A DNA stretch of 64,000 bases from Alnus glutinosa (lineage: Eukaryota; Streptophyta; Magnoliopsida; Fagales; Betulaceae), in contig NC_084889.1 in assembly GCF_958979055.1 (NCBI RefSeq), positions 2,976,001 to 3,040,000 of the forward strand, written 5' to 3'. A program made the position numbers and the translations under genes. Below, one piece after another: positions 1 to 11,700 of this stretch; the stretch's first letter is position 1; the number at the start of each line of letters is the position of its first letter. The notes under the pieces are model-generated. The model saw only the letters and a list, made by a program, of their open reading frames with translations. It searched no databases and was not told the DNA's origin.

Positions 1-327
1 TCCTCAAGTTTATTAATGATTTCTGTCCCGAACAATAGGAACTTTATGTTAGTGGGTCTGGTTTAGTTAATAAATGTAAATCATCCCAAGTGTTTGTCAT
101 TTTGGACCGCCTTATTGTTTTTGTTTTGAAAAAATAAGTTTGTCAGTTAATTGGTGAAGAATTAAAAAAATGAACTAATCCTGTGATTGGTAAAAGTTAT
201 ATGCCTTCTAGAGTGAATATGAATTTAAATTTTGCTTCTGTTTGTTCACAGCATGAGTCTATATTTGGTGTGTGTGTTTGTGTGCATATTATCTATTTTT
301 AATAGATTGACTTTCTCTTGTCTGCAG

Positions 328-3105
328 CATGGGAGGCTTGGTTGTCAAGCAGATGCTTTATAAAGCTAAAGCAGAAAATATTGATAACCTTGTGAACAAC
401 ACCATTGGAGTTGTATGCGTCAATCAATAATTTTCACATTGCTGATGCTTCTATCACCCTTCAATGATTATTTCTTTATGATGCTTGTGTTTTCCCATGG
501 TTTCAGGTGTTCTATAGCTGCCCACATTTTGGCAGCAAACTAGCAGATATGCCTTGGCGAATGGGCCTCGTGTTTCGCCCTGCCCCAACTGTTAGTATAT
601 GGTCTTTATAAACAAAGCTGTTTTTTTTTAACACTTGATGGGTGTTTTCTACTTTTATATCTTAGTTTTTTTATTTTTTTTTTATTTTTTTAATGCAAGA
701 ATTGATGTTAATAGCATTTGGTTCATGTTGTTTCTTAGATAGGGGAGCTAAGAAGTGGGTCTCCAGTACTAGTAGAGCTTAATGACTTTCTTCGACACCT
801 TCATAAGAAAGGGGTGCTTGATGTTCTCAGTTTCTGTGAGGTAGTCCACAGTTCAGTTAAAATAGCGTATCTCTTCCTCAGTCTCTCTCTCTCTGAGTTT
901 AAGAGTTAGCTACTGTTTTGCAGACCAAGGTAACTCCAATTGTTGAAGGTTATGGAGGATGGGCTTTCCGAATGGAAGTAGTACCAATTGAATCAGCGTA
1001 TCCTGGGTTTGGTGAACTTGTTGTAAGTATGACTTTGATAAATATATCTCACTTAAAACAAAGAAAATGGGGGGTCTTTCACTCAAATTATTGTAAGTTT
1101 TCAAAAGTCGGTGGACATGAGTTTTCAGTTTCTTTGCACATGTTTAGTGTTGGCTGTTTAACATCCCCATACGCTTCATGTTTCTCGTGGGAGTGTTTTT
1201 TGGATACAAGTCCTCCATTAGTGTTTGTGGCATGCTTCTTTTTTTTTTTTAATGAATGAATTTCTATTAACACCAAACAGTAAGTACAAAACACTCTAGC
1301 AGAAATCCTGCTAGAACACCAAGACCAGCTGATCCTTACAACAACCGAAACAATTACAACTCACAAACTACCACAGCACAACCAGTAGCCACTATACAGA
1401 AAGCTACTCCAACCAATAAATCTATACAACAAACTAAGCCAGAAACTATACAAACAAAGAACCACAATACAGAGAAACTTCTCTGTACCGAGGGAACTCC
1501 CTCTTCTATCAGCATCAGTCCCCTGTACCAGGAAAACCAACAGCAGCCACCCCTCTACAACAAAATCCAGAAACCTCTGTTTCCAGCAGCCCAGATCAGC
1601 AACAAAACCATTTCAACTCAGAAAATAGAGCCAGGATCAGAATGCCGGGTAAGCAGCAACCAACATATGCAGCATAAACCAGAAACCAGCAAGCAAAAGC
1701 CAATGATTGCAGCCAACCAGAGACACAGGACTATTTCTAGCAGCCTAACCAGCAACTAGCAGCCAACCAGTATTAAATTAGGACATGAGTGGGGATATCC
1801 CAATTAGCACATAGAACCAGATTCTCACCACTGCTCATGAAATTATCCTTCTGCATAATTCTAGTTCTACCTCCCAACAAACCATTTGAATTATTTTCTC
1901 CTCAGAGATTAAATGGTTCCCAAAATTTACATAATTTCTTTGCATCCACAAGTGGTATACTGCCGAGCCCCATGCTAGTCTACAAATCACTGCTTTAATA
2001 CTCTTTTCCTTCCACTCATTCACTCCCTTTTCAATGATTTCTTCCCACTTAGTAGAAATGGTATCCTGGTTGCATTCCATATTCTTTTTTCTTGCTAAAT
2101 CCACAACCAAAAAATAGATGGTCACGGTATTCAATGCAACCTCTACAAAACATACATTTAACTTCCCCTTTTGCTCCCCATTTCTGTAATATATCTCCAG
2201 TAGAAAGGCTATTTTCTATGGCCAACCATAGAATAAAGGAGTGTTTTGGAATAGCTAAAGAAAACCATACCAAGCTCCACCATTCTACAATTGGAAGCTT
2301 ATCTCTAAGTTCCTCCCAAGTCCCTTTACTTGAGTAACTATTAGAATTAGAAGTTACCCATAAAGGAATGTCTCGGTCTCCCAACTGAACCATATGAAGG
2401 CTGCTTTGAATCTTTACTAAGGCATCAGATCTTGCAGGAAGCCAATTCCAATTATTGCTTCTAATAACACTCGAAAGTTTATGTTCGTGGCATGCTGTAC
2501 ATGTTTGTCAGTACTTACCACTCATTGTTTTTTCTCTGGCCTGCATCCTGTCTAGGATATATCCTTTGTGCTTACAGTAGCTATCCATCGTAATATGACC
2601 GCTTAACGAAGAAAAAAAGCATTAGAAAATTGCAGATTTTTTTTTAATAGGATATTCTTGCATGTTCTTTAGATTAGATTCCCCAAAGCTTTAGAATCCT
2701 ATCTTCTTACATATTTCTTCTCAAACATGACTATATCTTGGTTCTGGTGTTTATTAAGTATTGATCAATAATGTTGGAGAAACTGTTATATTTAGCAGCA
2801 GATGGTGACCTGTGTGTTAATTCCAAGTTTCTAGCATATAGGGAATGAAATCACATTTGGACAGATGCTAGGGCCTTCTATTTTCTCGTAATGGATATAC
2901 CCCGCGTCTCATTTAGTTTTAGGTACTTGGCTTCAAATATTCTCCCTCTTCTTCATCCCTTCTCTTATATATATTTATATATATTTCAAATCAGGTTTTG
3001 GAGTCAACAGATCATATAAACTCATGCAAACCGATCAGCCGCACTGATCCTTCATATAAAGAAACATTAGAATTTTTGCAGAAGATGAGAGCCCGATATA
3101 AATGA
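328..3105 (+). CDS. SERAC1-like alpha/beta hydrolase, 3' part (last five exons)
   Basis: Five exons splice cleanly with GT-AG borders: 328-412, 507-590, 739-840, 924-1022 and 2995-3105, ending in TGA at 3103-3105. The first visible codons read MGGLVVKQMLYKAK. The base at 328 completes the preceding Ser codon, so the exon border splits the nucleophile elbow GHS-MGG. Later segments include NTIGVVFYSCPHFGSKLADM, VEGYGGWAFRMEVVPIE and the C-terminal STDHINSCKPISRTDPSY, where the H is the likely catalytic His of the hydrolase fold. This matches the plant relatives of SERAC1, serine-lipase-like proteins whose animal members act in phosphatidylglycerol remodelling; the plant role is not established. 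The N-terminal half lies upstream of the window, and 1-327 is its intron. The last intron (1023-2994) is swollen by a LINE fragment. The coding frame is open throughout, so this copy looks functional. Confidence 0.88.
1237..2481 (-). mobile_element. 5'-truncated LINE (L1-type) in the last hydrolase intron
   Basis: The minus strand encodes pieces of a LINE ORF2 C-terminus. A zf-RVT-like segment at 2049-2393 (PKHSFILWLAIENSLSTGD, then CMFCRGC and HLFFGCGFS) is followed by a further piece in another frame at 1835-2134. The 3' end is a poly(A) seen as a T run at 1239-1250. A 15-bp target-site duplication with one mismatch flanks it (tgtttgtggcatgct at 1222-1236, tgttcgtggcatgct at 2482-2496). It is frameshifted and dead. 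Its right-hand part (from 2198) is included in the segment copied to 61003 onward, so the LINE is older than that duplication. Confidence 0.85.
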
Positions 3106-3780
3106 AGAGATGATTTTGCTCTGAGTTCTGTACATCAAATTTGTGTAAGTACTCAATAGGAACTTCTGGAGCTGGCATTGACTCTGGTGGTTAAACATAA
3201 ATATAGAAGCTGCAGAAGACAAATTTTGATAGTTGCAAGTGCATTAATTCATCGGCCAAGTCTGGCAGCCTGTGTATGTCAGAATAATAACCTATCGAGA
3301 TAATGGCTGTGGACATGGTGGACTCGATCGTTATCCAATTCGTTCTGCACAACAGAAATTTTAATTTTTTAATTCTTCAATTTTTTTAAAATTTTTTTTT
3401 TGTACATCATCCGTATTATAAGTTCCTCCCTCTTTCTCCAGTTGTATGTACTCCAAAAGAAAGAAAAAGGAAAGTGAAGATAAATCAACTCTTCTTTCAT
3501 TGCTTTGGTGTGGTGAGTTTATAGTGATCATAAACTTGGAAAAAAGAAGGCCAGACCTCTCTCGCATGCAAATGTGGAAGTCTCTTTTTAATCAAGAGTC
3601 ATGCTAACTGCTAAGAATGCTACAGTTTTTTACTAGAAATTTCCTTATAAACTGATATGACATTCTATAATTAGTGAAATGATTAAGCTAAAATACTATT
3701 TTGATGAAGCTACCAGGAATGCTTTTATAACTTTTCTTTCCAAATGATGTGCAGCACTACTTGATAAAGAATGACTCGCA
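3106..3780 (+). other. 3' UTR and downstream flank of the hydrolase gene
   Basis: AT-rich non-coding sequence after the TGA. No exon or conserved ORF is visible. It is conserved in the second copy at 61987-62640, differing mainly in short T runs and a few substitutions. The 3' end of the hydrolase transcript must lie here, but no single strong poly(A) signal stands out. Confidence 0.5.
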
Positions 3781-3786
3781 GTACGG

Positions 3787-4182
3787 TTGACAATGCATAG
3801 CACTACTTTAGGGCATTCACATCTGGCTAGCTATCTTTTTATTCTATCTAAAATTCTGAATGCAACCCCTCCGAAATTAACCACTCCGATTTATGCATCC
3901 TTACCTGGACGATCTAGGCTAGAGAAATATCCTAAGGTGGTGGGGAAGCACGGCCGGACGACAACGAGCACGTGTTTCTTGGGTTTATGCGGTAGTTCAA
4001 GCGGTGGCTGTGAACACTCGTTTTTTATGAGCACAGCATTAAGAGTAAAGAGAGTATATTTAAATGGTATAGAGAGAATAGATAATCTGACGTGTTGGAT
4101 TATAGAATATACTACTACTACTATTATAATAATAATAATAATAGCGCACTTGATCGTCTTTCTTAAGGCTGCAGATAGCTAG
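3787..4182 (+). CDS. Unrecognised 131-aa ORF between convergent genes (doubtful)
   Basis: An ATG-to-TAG frame with no family I recognise. It contains a Ser/Gly/Cys-rich middle and a run of isoleucines encoded by an ATA/ATT trinucleotide repeat near the C-terminus. The duplicate at 62659-63084 is also open (141 aa), and the length differences are all multiples of three. Replacement substitutions between the copies are at least as common as silent ones, so there is no clear sign of protein constraint. It lies between the 3' ends of two convergent genes and may simply be 3' UTR. Confidence 0.2.
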   Translation: MTMHSTTLGHSHLASYLFILSKILNATPPKLTTPIYASLPGRSRLEKYPKVVGKHGRTTTSTCFLGLCGSSSGGCEHSFFMSTALRVKRVYLNGIERIDNLTCWIIEYTTTTIIIIIIIAHLIVFLKAADS

Positions 4183-4344
4183 CAAATTAATAGAAACTCC
4201 AAAAGCAGAAGATGGGTTTTCTTTTTCCCTTCTTTCTCAATGGTGAGAAGAACAGTAATGTTAAAATTTGAGCAGCATAGATCAGCGAATGAATGAGCTA
4301 ATACTTGTTCGAAAATCATATTTCTGTTTGTTAATACATACAGG

Positions 4345-5660
4345 TTAATCAGATTTCATTTTCCTATTACGTTTTACAACAAATTGGTCAATAATCCTAA
4401 CAGTATGGAGTGGGTCCTGCTGTGCAGCAGCTGCAGTCCATTTGCTGGGGGCCTCTCTACGGTGACTCAATACCTCAGGTTTATCTTTTTGCTCCTTTTG
4501 CCATTTGGTATCCACCTTCCATTGCTTCGGGACCTGCATGTCAAACGTACAGTTTCATTCAAGACTACGTTGGAACAGCCCATTTGAACCAACCGATCTA
4601 AACTACACGCTATATTTCTTACCTTATCAACGGCTAGGGTGAAAACTTGAAGATCACCATTGGGTTTGATATGGAATCGCGTTAATGCCTTGTAATCGGC
4701 AATCCTAAGAGAGGAGAAGGCCTCATCGTAGTGCAAGTTAAACCAGTTGATGCAGACGTACAAGTAGCTCCCAAACACAAAGGAAACTGCGGGGGTTGAC
4801 AAGACCCAGAAATAAAGGAAGACAGAAGCGTAATAAAGTATGGCACCCCATCGAGACATGGATTCCATCCCATTCGCGCAAATATTGCTTCGCGCCACAG
4901 CCATGAGCTGACAGTAAATTTCATAAGTATAAGCATCAATAAATATTTTCTGGAACAAGGAGAGCGTTTCGCGTTTCTTACCTCTGGCACATCAAATGCA
5001 GACATGAGATACTTGATACCTGCCGGATAAAGGCCAAATGTCCATTTTTTTATAGGAGATAGAATGCGAGATGGAACTGGAAAGTGCTGAGGAAATACCG
5101 ATTGGTACCACCAATATAAAGAGTGATAGCCTGATCAAGAAAACATATTATATGTTTGAGATTTTTTTTCTCTCTCCTGTCACTCAAGTAAGAGATCCTT
5201 ATATAAATCGATCGATTTTACCTTATATAATTAAAGTGTGATGAAAACTGAAAACGTTGTTTGAATGTAACGAATATATGAGAGAAAAGAAAAACTTGCC
5301 TGAAGTTGCTAGTAGTCTATGCCGGACAAACGCCTCAACACCCAGTTCCAAAGCCAGCATAAGAACTAGAGCTACGGCCAGGTGCGCACAAAAATGGAGA
5401 ATTCCGGTGATTACACGTGTCCTCCATGATACTTTGGAGGGAACAAATGCAATTGCTATAATCTGCAGTAGTATAGCACCTCCTAGAGACACATAAGAGC
5501 GCTCCAGCATGTATATGACAGCATTCCAGAGTGTGCCACAGAAACTCCACAAGAAACCCGAAAGTGAATCGACTTGAAAGATGTCATCAAGCTTACACTA
5601 AAGATGGACAAACAAACAAACAAAATTAAACTTTACACGCCTGTTTAAGTTCATAATATA

Positions 5661-5746
<86 letters not shown>

Positions 5747-8700
5747 AATTTACCTGTGGGAACATAGAAAAGACTAATATAAAATATATGATGCCACCAA
5801 TAATATCAAATTGCCAATTCTCCCTTCGGAAATTGGAAATATTTCGTAGGGCAAGCTGCACGATCGAAATCAATATGATCACCAAGCGGAAAAAGAGAAA
5901 ATGTACGTCAGCTTGCAGAAGTACGTACGTATGCGTATATACGTACGCGCGTACCTTTCTTGATATCTCGAAAGAAGGATAAGCGGATTCACGCTTGTAG
6001 GAGACTCCATGAAATTGAGTAAAATCACGAAAGACATGGGTGGGATGCGCAAATGCTCCACCACAACCATTTACAATTAGATGTTGCGCATAAACCGACT
6101 GGGAATCTGGAAGCTGGTCCGAGCTGTGGCGCATATAGTGATGTATGTCCCCAGCAATTCGAAGCCTACACCTTCCTTTCAAAATACCACATATCAGCTC
6201 TGACACCAAATTATTATTCCTCGAACCACCATTTTCGTACCACTCAACAAGCCAATCCGGTTGGTGTGTCATGATGATCACACTCTCTTTCCCTCCAACC
6301 TTTATTAATTAATTACCCAATTAAAGTCATCATCAACGACCCGGAATTAAAGTTCCAAAAAGGCTAGAAGATAAAATTCAATTAAATTAAATTTAAATAC
6401 CGTGTCCCTGGCTAGTTTTGAAAAGAAATGGAATTGATCCCTGTCGATATCGGCATCCAGTGCAAGATCAAGACCAAATACCCACCATCCTTTAGGAAGC
6501 TGCAAAGCAAAATAACTCTTCTTCTGAGGCATAAACCACCCCCCCAGCCACCTCTTATGGCATATATTCCCCATAAAGGTACGAAGCCCATCAATCCAAT
6601 CTGTCACGCCAAAAGAAATTAAATATATCAATTATATAAATAATTAGTCAGTTCCCAAGAACCCCTCGATCTCTTGTTGTGGGTGAAAATTAAGAACCAA
6701 CTTCAGAAGAGGGTCAAGCAAAAACTAAGACCAATTACGTACGTACCATGGTTTCCGGGAATAATAAAACACTGAGGTCCATCACCAGGCACGGCCGCCG
6801 CATCCTTGTCAATGGGTGGCTGAAGGGCATCCTCGAAAGGACGAAAGAGGCGCCTCTCATATGTGAACTCCGACGGATTAGGATACCTATAAAAGTTATA
6901 TATAACTAGCTCATAATCCGCACAATGCACAGAATTATTGATTATAATTTAATTTTAAAACTTAAAAAAACATCTTCATTGTACATAGAGCATTACATGA
7001 ATATATAAATCACATAAAATTTTACTATCAAAAGAACCATAATTTTAGTTTTAATCCATATAAATTAAAACATTCAAAATATTCTCAAATGTGTAGTTTA
7101 AAATGAAAAGAAGTGTAAAGAGAAAAAAGTAGCAAGAGAAAAGGTTGGATTCTGATTATCAAAGCATTAATAGTAGGAATCTCTGATATTGTTAGTGTGA
7201 TACCTATTACGTTCTTTAATTTTATTTTTTTCAGTGTGTAAGATGTAGGACTTTGTGTACAAAGTGTGTGCAAGAAACATTTCTCTAAATTAAAACATGT
7301 TAAAATCTTTGTTCCCATAGGTCTAATTTAGAATGAAAATAAGTATGAATAAAAATAATAAGAAGAAAACCATGATTTTGATTATCAAAGCATAAAATAG
7401 AAAATTAGTGGGAATTTTTATATTGTCAGTCTGATACTTATTATATTTCAATCCTATATAATTATGAACATTTAAAAAAACAAATGAACGAAAAAATAAA
7501 TAAATAAATAATGATGGGTTCATGCCACGTATCACAATTGTAGGCCAACTCTAAATTAGAACTCGGCTCTAATATATATATATATATGAGATATGGAAAA
7601 GTTTTTAATTTTTAATTTTTTTTAAAAATTCTCACCACTTAATGATATTATGACACTTAATATTGTAATGCGAAAAAGTCTTTATTTTGGTCTCATATGA
7701 AGATTTACACTCATTATCTTTTTGTTAAAATACAATAAATTTATTAAAATAATGACAAAACCGGTTCAACTTTTAAAATTCATCGGTTCAGTTTTTCGTA
7801 AATGACCGGTTTTCTACTTAAATGACCTGTTCAATGTTTTAAAAATATGGGTTCACTCCACGTATCATAATTCTAACCTAACTCAAAGTTGGAACTTGAC
7901 TTTTATATATATATATATATGATTAATAGAAGCAAAATTTTACAAAGTAAACATATTTTACGTACAAAAATAGCATCTGACCATATATATTGATATTAAT
8001 TAGTATGTAGTAACGCTACACACAATGAGAAATTTATAGCTAGCAAACAAAAATTTTAAAAGTTTAACTTAATTTATATTGCAGCTCATACATTTTAATG
8101 CAACTTAAAACAAAAATCTTTAAAAATACACAAAATAGATAGTCGTATTGTTAACATCTTATTATAACAATGGGTTCTTTGAACACTATCAACAATCCTT
8201 GAAATGTATCATCTTAAGTAAGTGAATGTTGCTGACAATTCGGTTATCTTGTAATGATAATTGTCTCCTAAGGAATGATTGTCCTTATTATGAGATATTG
8301 GACATGAGTATGTGAAATTTAGCTCAAACTAGAAGTCTTACGAAACTGTTTGAAGAGGAACAATTTCTAGTAGCATATATTCAAAACTCACAAATAATTA
8401 ATTAGACAAAGTACATCAAAGAATCTATATTCTGTATTTTGTGGCTAAGATGGCTCATACAGTATAAATATATTTGTTTCCATTGTGATTTCGCTCACAG
8501 GAAATAGCAGACTGAATTTCATTATGTGTGAGAGATTTAGACAGTGGAATATGTTGGAAGCTCAACAAATCTAAAACATAAGAAGGTTATTTAATAGAGA
8601 AATTAAAAGTTCTCTTAATACATAATGGCCTTTGGTTTCTTAACCGATGTCTTTTGGTTTCTTAAACTGAAATCTTAACTTAGAAGAGTTATTGGTGTTT

Positions 8701-11700
8701 ATTGTAATAAAGAGGGAGAAGAAAAGGCTTTGGACGCTTGTGTTTTTATATGCCTATAAATATGGGCTTTGTAAGGTGTTTTGATATATAAGAAAGTGAA
8801 GAAGAATACCTCCACTCTTCCCTAAATCCTATTTTGTCTTTTAGTAATAAAAGAGAAAAAGAGTGAAAAAGAGATAGAAATGTGACTAGTTAGTAAACTA
8901 GTTTGTCTTTCAAATTGGTATCAGAGCCAAGTTCCATTTTTTTTTTGTGGGATCCAACAATGTCCAGCAACAAATCCCTAGATTATCAAAAGATAACTAT
9001 GGGTCGTGGTCTATCCAAATGAGAGCCCTGTTTGGATTTCAAGATCTGTGGGAACTCATAACCGACGGATTTACGAAACCCACTGAGGAGGAAGAAGCTG
9101 AATACACATTAGATGAGAAGAATGCTTTTAAGGAACAGATGAATAATTATAAAAATGCCTTGTTTTTACTCTATCAAGGGTTGGACGAGTCTACCTTCGA
9201 GAAAGTTGCTAAAGCAACAACAAGGAAACAAGCATGGGAGATTCTAGCTTCCATCTTCAAAGGAGACGAACAGGTGAGACATGTCCGTCTCCAAACATTA
9301 CGAGGCAAGTTTGAGGCTCTTCACATGAAGGATGGAGAATTGATGTCTGATTATTTTTCACAATTGTTGGTAATCGTGAATGGTTTGAAAAGAAACAATG
9401 ACAAGCTCGATGACACCTGAGTCGTTGAAAATGTACTTTGATCCATTTCCTCTAAATTTGAGTATGTAGTTGTAGCTATCGAAGAGTCTAAGGACTTTGA
9501 GAAGCTTGCAATTGAGGAGTTGTTGAGTTCACTACAAGTACATGAGCAAAGGATGTAGAAGAATGTTAATTCTACTGTAATGGAACACGCACTAGAGTCA
9601 AAACTAACTCTAAATGACCAAAGAAGATTCAGCTCCAATCGTGGTCGTGGTAGAGGCCAGAGATGTGGTACTTACCAAAGACCTAGCCAAAGTCAACAGG
9701 AGATTCAAAGCTTCAGAGGTCGGGGACGAGGAGGCAAACGAGGACGAGAAAGATCCACACATGGACATGGAAACACCAAGAATATCCAATGCTACAACTG
9801 CAAGAAGTTTTTGGACATTATGTCTCGGATTGTTGGCACAAAGACGATGAACAAGCCAATGTTGTAGAAGCAACAAATGATTTTTGTGGTGAGTCTACCC
9901 TACTTCTTGCTCATGATGATTCAAATTCACAATATGAGGCTTGGTACCTCGATTTTGGCGCAAGCAATCATATATGTGGGAGGAGAGATCTGTACGTAGA
10001 ACTCATAGAGAAAGTTCACAGAAATGTGAACTTGGGAGACTCCTCCAATTTCCCAGTTGAAGGCAAAGGGAAGATAAAAATCTATCAAAAGAATGGTGAG
10101 AACGAGTATATTCTGGATGTTTATTATGTGCCTAACATGAAAAGCAACATTCTCAGCATTGAGCAGCTACTCGAGAAGGGGAATAACATACATATGAAGG
10201 ACTACTCTCTCACTCTGAGAGATGCGTGTGGAAGGATTGTGGCTAATGTTCCAATGACCAATAATCGCATGTTCCCGTTATATCTTAATATAAAGACCGA
10301 GAAGTGCTTCTATGAATTCAAGGAAAGTGAGTCATGGAAGTGGCATTTTCGTTTTGGCCATCTACGTACATTTCAGCGGCCTAAATCTACTATCTTCATC
10401 AGGCATGGTACATGGGTTACCAATAATTAAGCCATTGAGCAATGTTTATGAAGGATGTATAATTGGCAAGCAGACACGACTTCCTTTTCCCAGCGGCAAA
10501 TCTTGGAGAGCACCGTCACTATTACAGTTGATTCATACTGACATATGTGGACCAATAGAGCCCATGTACTTGGGAGATAATAGATACTTTATTACCTTTA
10601 TTGATGACTTTAGCAAAAAAATTTGAGTTTATTTTCTTAAAGAAAAGCCAGCTGCCTTTATTGTATTCAAGAACTTTAAAGCTCTTGTTGAAAATCAGAG
10701 TGGTCACAAGCTTGTAACTCTCCGCTTTGACCGAGGTGGTGAATATACCTTAAAAGAATTCGATAAGTATTGCAGGGAACAAGGAATAAAGCATCAGTTT
10801 ACTGCTACTTACACACCACAACAAAACGGGATTGCCAAAAGATAGAATCGTATCATTCTTAATATGACCAGAACTATGCTCAAGGAGAAAGGACTGCTAA
10901 ACTTTTTTTGGCTAGAAGTTGTGGCATGCTCAACTTATCTACTTAATCGATGTCCTACCAAAAGTGTTAAGAATATGACACCTCAAGAGGCGTGGAGCGG
11001 TTACAAGTAGGGCTGTCAATTTTTGACACGACCCGTGAACCCGACATGAACCTGACACTAAGTTAAAGTGTTAGAATTATGCTTAAAAAGGTTCGGACCA
11101 TAATAGGGTTGACTCGTTAGACCCGTTTAATAAACGGGTCATTATCGGGTCAACTCGTTTGACCTGTGGGCCAACCCGTTTGACCCGTAAACTTAATCAT
11201 TTTTTTCAACATTAAAAAATAAACTTAAACAATCATGTTATCTCTCTCTTTCTCTCACTGTCTAAAAAGTAAAGACTAAATTTTTTTTTTTTTAAAAAAA
11301 AAAAATCTCACAAAAGACAAAACAAGTATTTTCTTTTGTTGAGTTAAAACTTGAACAAAAAAAGGCAAAGATTGAAAAAAAAATTAGCGGAGTTTTTTTT
11401 TTTCTTTCAAGTTTTCAAACTTGAAGTTGAACCAAAACAAGTTAACAATAAAACAATTCAATATTTCATATTTCAGCAGTGAAATAATATGATTATTCAA
11501 ACAATATGATTTTTTTTTTTTTGTTAAATTTGTGTTTTTATTTTTATTTTATTTTTATAGACTTTATTATATAATAGTTCAAACAGGTCGGGTCGAGTTG
11601 TGTCAACCCGACACAGCCCGTTATTTAAGTGGGTCGTATTATGGTCGACGGGTCTGACCCTTTTAGTTAAATGGGTGGTATCAAGGTTGACCTTTAACAG

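Noticed and set aside
5598..6281. A 227-aa minus-strand frame through phosphoesterase exons 10 and 11
   Set aside because: It reads through introns and the AT microsatellite. The spliced exons 6299-5955, 5855-5754 and 5597-5300 explain the homology better.
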